Shown piece after piece: positions 60,821-64,000 of a DNA stretch of 64,000 nucleotides (position 1 is the first letter of the stretch; each line of letters begins with the position of its first letter). Below the pieces are notes generated by a model. The model made no database searches. It saw only the letters and a program-made list of their open reading frames with translations, and was not told the DNA's origin. The stretch comes from Tychonema sp. LEGE 06208. Lineage in GTDB: Bacteria > Cyanobacteriota > Cyanobacteriia > Cyanobacteriales > Microcoleaceae. A program made the position numbers and the translations under genes. The DNA lies in the NCBI RefSeq assembly GCF_015207505.1, contig NZ_JADEWT010000020.1:1-64000 (forward strand), read 5' to 3'.

Positions 60821-63800
60821 TTATTGTCTTTCCGCCGTTTCTACTCGGAACCTTTCCACCGATGTCAAAAGGTCGCGAGCCACGCCTACCAAATTTTGCA
60901 AAGCACCGGAAACTCGCTGCGCTTCGTGGGATGTTTCCTGAGCGGTTAATTCCACTGCCTGCATCACACTGGCGACCGAGCGAGCTGTTTCATTCTGTTC
61001 TACAGTGTCCGCCGTAATCGATCGCACCAACACATCAATTCGATTAGTTACCTGAATAATATCTTCAAGCGATCGCTTCGCCTGCTCGGCCAACTTTGTC
61101 CCCTCAATAACCTGCTGCGTCCCTTCTTCCATCGCCATCATCACCGCGCCGGTTTCGCTTTGAATTTGCATCACGATCTGCTCAATTTCCTTCAAAGACT
61201 TAGCCGATCGATCCGCCAACTGTCGCACCTCATCCGCCACGATCGCAAAACCCCTCCCAGCTTCCCCAGCCCTTGCCGCCTCGATACTAGCGTTAAGAGC
61301 CAACAAATTCGTCCGGGAAGCAATAGTCGCAATCAGAGCCACAATTTTAGAAATTTCTTGAGAAGCTTCTGCCAACCGCTTGACTTTTCGCGTGGTTTCT
61401 GCAACCGTTTCTCGAATGTCCAAAATCCCGGCCACCGTCCGTTCCACAGCCTCGCCGCCTTTAAGAGCCGTCGCCGCCGCGCCCCGGGCCACTTCTTCCG
61501 CCTCCCTAGCGCTCTCTGCAACCCGCTGAATCGCGTCGGTGAGGACTTGCACCGAATTGAGCGTCGCCGCCTGTTCCTCAGCCTGCCGCAGCGCGTCAGA
61601 AGACAAATCGCCCGCAAACTTGGCACTATCCGTAGCGCCCTTGCTGACCTCCCGAGCCGCCTGCTTCACCTGATGGACAATTTCCCGCAAATTTTGAATC
61701 GTCAAGTTAAACGAGTCAGCAACAGCGCCCAAAACGTCTGCCGTCACTTCCGCAGTCACAGTCAAATCGCCCCGCGCCGCTCCTTCCACGTCATCTAGCA
61801 AGCGAATCACCTGGCGCTGCAAATCTTCCTTTGCCTGTTCCTGCTCGTCAGACTTGCGCCTGGTATCGCTAATCGTGGTTTGGATCACCTTCGCCATGTG
61901 GTTGAATTTAGCAGCCATTCTGCCAAACTCATCCTCCGAATAAATCGTAGCGCGAGCGTCCAAAGTTCCTTGAGATACAGCATCGAACTGAGCTTGCAAA
62001 TTGTCCGAGGATTTACGCACCTGCTTGGCGATCAACTGGCCGATGCCCCAAGAAGTTAAAAAGCTGGTAATACCTGCTGCTGCAGTCATTACCCAGCCTG
62101 TTTGTCGCAGGTATACGATCGCCTCCGGCTTGTCTTGCCGCAGAGCTTGATAGGAAGCAATGTTAGTAACGAAAGCCACAGCTACCAGAGAAACCAGTCC
62201 GGCTCCGATCGCCGTGTACAACTGTTTTGTAAACAAAGGGGCATTTTCCAAGAAAGCCAATCCCCCCTGTTCTACAGTCACCGAAGTATCGAGCGCTTCA
62301 GATTCTGTCGCAGCAAAACTCGGCACCGACGCACCAACAGGGCCAGAAATGGTAAACATCTCGTCGTCTCGAATTGCCGAGCCGTCGCTGTTGTCAAAGT
62401 CCAGGCTGCCCGTCGAGCCCATCATGCCGCTCGTCGAGTTGCCAAAATTGGTGTTACCTCGAGTCAGCATCGAACTGCTGGCATCTTCTGAGATGTCAAA
62501 GTCCGGCAAATTGCCCAAATCGTCAAACTCGTCAAATTCGTCTAAAAAGTCGCTGTTTTCTGGAGAATTCCCAGTTTTTGACGACCAGTCGCTGTTGGGA
62601 GCGTTGCCCGCCCCGAAAGCTGTCGCTTGCTCGCTGTCGTCGAAAGAAAAAGCATCGCTGAAAGCGTCGTCATCAAAAGCGTCTAACTCGAAGCTGTCGA
62701 TCGAACCAAATGCCGGGGGCTCCGAGTCGCCGTAACCGTTGTTGTTAGAGGAAGAGCGATCGACCGAATTAAATTGTCCCTGGCTCGATCTTTGACTGTG
62801 AGAATTAGGGACAGCACCTCCCATCAGCAGCGTTTCGTCTTCCGCCAGCGAATAGTTTGACGAGTAGTCCGAGTTGTTAGTATTCGGCTGGTTTGGAGGT
62901 CCAGAAGACCCGAAACCCGAGGGTATCGGATCGGCAAAGGGGTCTGCCGCTGTCGCCGAAGGAGGTAGATTTTGACCGAGATCCGAGCCACTTGTCGGCG
63001 GGGTTTGGTAGTCGTAGTCAGAGAAATCGTCGAGTTCGTCTGGCAAATCTAGCGCACCAAAAGGTTCGCTAAAATTGTCCGAGGGCCCGGTGCGGGAGTC
63101 GATGTCGTTGGAGTCAAAAGAATTCTCGATTTCTGAAGAAGCGAAACCTTGACCGTTGAGTTGAGTCGGAGCTTCTGAAAACGCATCTCCTGAATAAGGT
63201 GCGCTTTTAGCAGACGCTTTGTCCCCAGACAAGTCACCAGCATCAAACTCTCCCTCATCCAAGGCAAAAGGGTCTTCAAAATCAGAATCGGCAAACCGAT
63301 CCATGTCTAGCGGCTCCGACGCATCAGCATAAGCAGCCATCCCGCCGCTATCGCTACCAAAGGGGTTAGAATGCGAGGTTAAATCTTCTTGATTGTCCGT
63401 GCTCGTGGCATCTTGTGGTTCCCACTCCAAGCCGCTCATCCCCAAGTCTGCCAAGTCCAGGTTTTCTAGGTCATCGTCTGCCAATTGACCGACATAGGGC
63501 TGCCCGGCGACAGAATTTCCACCAAAAAGTCCAAGATCCGGGTCTTCTAAGCCTTCATCAACAGATAAGTCTGGGTAGAATTCCAATTCTGTTTGAGCCG
63601 ACAGAGCCTCTAAATTTTCCGTGTGCAGTTCTCCCGATAAAAATTGGTCTGTGTAGGTAATTCCGCTGTGAGCGTGTTCGACCAAACTGGGGTCGTCGCT
63701 CAGACCTAACACCACCGTGTACTGTTCCCGTGCTATCTCGTACTGTTGCAGTCCGTAGCAGTAGATGTGTCCGCACAGCAGGCGAGCGCTGGGGTCTTCG

Positions 63801-63913
63801 GGAAAATCTTCTACTAATTGATAAACTAGGGCCGCAGCTTCTGAATAGTTGCCCTCCATGTAGGCCGCTTCTGCCCGTTGGTAGTCCTGCTGAAAGTTGG
63901 TACTTGTTGCCAT
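60821..63913 (-). CDS. Methyl-accepting chemotaxis protein (PilJ/HmpD-like) with N-terminal TPR
   Basis: A 1030-residue chemoreceptor. Residues 1-95 form a TPR-like helical domain ([40 protein letters not shown]). About 100-555 is an acidic, Ser/Gly/Asn-rich linker. Two membrane helices lie at about 565-587 ([20 protein letters not shown]) and 607-630 ([20 protein letters not shown]), with only some 20 residues between. HAMP follows, then the MCP signalling domain with the CheA-binding hairpin tip near [20 protein letters not shown] and [20 protein letters not shown]. The N-terminal TPR and linker are cytoplasmic if the helices form a hairpin. It is probably the upstream gene of the pilus chemotaxis operon with the CheA hybrid. 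Confidence 0.93.
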   Translation of the reverse strand: MATSTNFQQDYQRAEAAYMEGNYSEAAALVYQLVEDFPEDPSARLLCGHIYCYGLQQYEIAREQYTVVLGLSDDPSLVEHAHSGITYTDQFLSGELHTENLEALSAQTELEFYPDLSVDEGLEDPDLGLFGGNSVAGQPYVGQLADDDLENLDLADLGMSGLEWEPQDATSTDNQEDLTSHSNPFGSDSGGMAAYADASEPLDMDRFADSDFEDPFALDEGEFDAGDLSGDKASAKSAPYSGDAFSEAPTQLNGQGFASSEIENSFDSNDIDSRTGPSDNFSEPFGALDLPDELDDFSDYDYQTPPTSGSDLGQNLPPSATAADPFADPIPSGFGSSGPPNQPNTNNSDYSSNYSLAEDETLLMGGAVPNSHSQRSSQGQFNSVDRSSSNNNGYGDSEPPAFGSIDSFELDAFDDDAFSDAFSFDDSEQATAFGAGNAPNSDWSSKTGNSPENSDFLDEFDEFDDLGNLPDFDISEDASSSMLTRGNTNFGNSTSGMMGSTGSLDFDNSDGSAIRDDEMFTISGPVGASVPSFAATESEALDTSVTVEQGGLAFLENAPLFTKQLYTAIGAGLVSLVAVAFVTNIASYQALRQDKPEAIVYLRQTGWVMTAAAGITSFLTSWGIGQLIAKQVRKSSDNLQAQFDAVSQGTLDARATIYSEDEFGRMAAKFNHMAKVIQTTISDTRRKSDEQEQAKEDLQRQVIRLLDDVEGAARGDLTVTAEVTADVLGAVADSFNLTIQNLREIVHQVKQAAREVSKGATDSAKFAGDLSSDALRQAEEQAATLNSVQVLTDAIQRVAESAREAEEVARGAAATALKGGEAVERTVAGILDIRETVAETTRKVKRLAEASQEISKIVALIATIASRTNLLALNASIEAARAGEAGRGFAIVADEVRQLADRSAKSLKEIEQIVMQIQSETGAVMMAMEEGTQQVIEGTKLAEQAKRSLEDIIQVTNRIDVLVRSITADTVEQNETARSVASVMQAVELTAQETSHEAQRVSGALQNLVGVARDLLTSVERFRVETAERQ

Positions 63914-63928
63914 TTGCCGCCCTCTTTT

Positions 63929-63963
63929 GATTTTAGATTTTAGATTTTAGATTTTAGATTTTT
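63929..63963. repeat. Heptamer array (GATTTTA)n at the window end
   Basis: Five copies of GATTTTA lie 15 bases upstream of the chemoreceptor start codon (minus strand), followed by unrecognised sequence to the window edge. Confidence 0.9.
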
Positions 63964-64000
63964 ATCTTGAATGTTTAGATGCGCGCCTCAAGTCCTGTGA

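Overview
The window is chromosomal DNA of a cyanobacterium, most likely a large filamentous form of the Microcoleus/Oscillatoria kind. The lineage call rests on an orange carotenoid protein (OCP), a KaiB-domain clock kinase (SasA), plant/cyanobacterial-type NdhH, the cyanobacterial families DUF760 and DUF3181, dense HIP1 octamers (GCGATCGC), and long arrays of heptamer repeats (STRR type). The genus is an inference. There is no rRNA operon, prophage or CRISPR array. One tRNA gene is present (tRNA-Arg, ACG).

Layout. 0-10.7 kb: a group 2 sigma factor, a DUF760 protein, a MutT-like Nudix enzyme, SasA, a DUF2079 membrane protein, a GT4 glycosyltransferase, an MFS transporter, tRNA-Arg, moaC and two small conserved proteins. 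10.8-16.6 kb: one giant repeat-rich exoprotein gene (DUF4347, a seven-unit delta-60 propeller block, Ig-like repeats, a Thr-Pro stalk, RTX repeats). 17.3-28.6 kb: murJ, a GST, sfsA, leuC, aqpZ, gluconokinase, fructokinase, a small LuxR-type regulator preceded by a highly structured GC-rich leader or ncRNA candidate, and hisS. 28.8-34.6 kb: Uma2, an orphan C5 DNA methyltransferase with a broken neighbour gene, a MidA/NDUFAF7-type methyltransferase, an orphan HicB and ndhH. 34.9-38.7 kb: rsmH and a split partner-switch pair (REC-GAF-PP2C phosphatase and RsbW-like kinase) with an IS605-like remnant between them. 39.5-43.6 kb: a stand-alone OCP C-terminal-domain homologue next to OCP, then queG, a HAD phosphatase and a 36-aa membrane peptide. 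43.7-53.1 kb: a SWIM protein plus a SNF2 ATPase, pnp, a pentapeptide-RidA fusion and msrB. 53.5-63.9 kb: a PilL-like hybrid CheA and a PilJ-like chemoreceptor, separated by 1.9 kb of decayed mobile DNA (tnpB and HNH remnants).

How the parts fit. Several neighbours make functional sense together. OCP and its C-terminal homologue serve photoprotection. The phosphatase and RsbW-like kinase form a partner-switch module. The SWIM protein and SNF2 ATPase look like an operon. The chemoreceptor and CheA hybrid belong to a type IV pilus phototaxis/chemotaxis system. The MidA-type methyltransferase lies two genes from NdhH, whose human homologue NDUFS2 is the known substrate of the human MidA homologue NDUFAF7.

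Most intergenic space is repeat DNA: heptamer arrays, palindromic elements ending in ATATCAATTCCGGTTGCA, GACACGGCAATGCCGTGTC palindromes, AGAAACCGGGTTTCT palindromes and ACCGCAGAG-type repeats. In several places these repeats supply the start codon, the stop codon or the last residues of genes.
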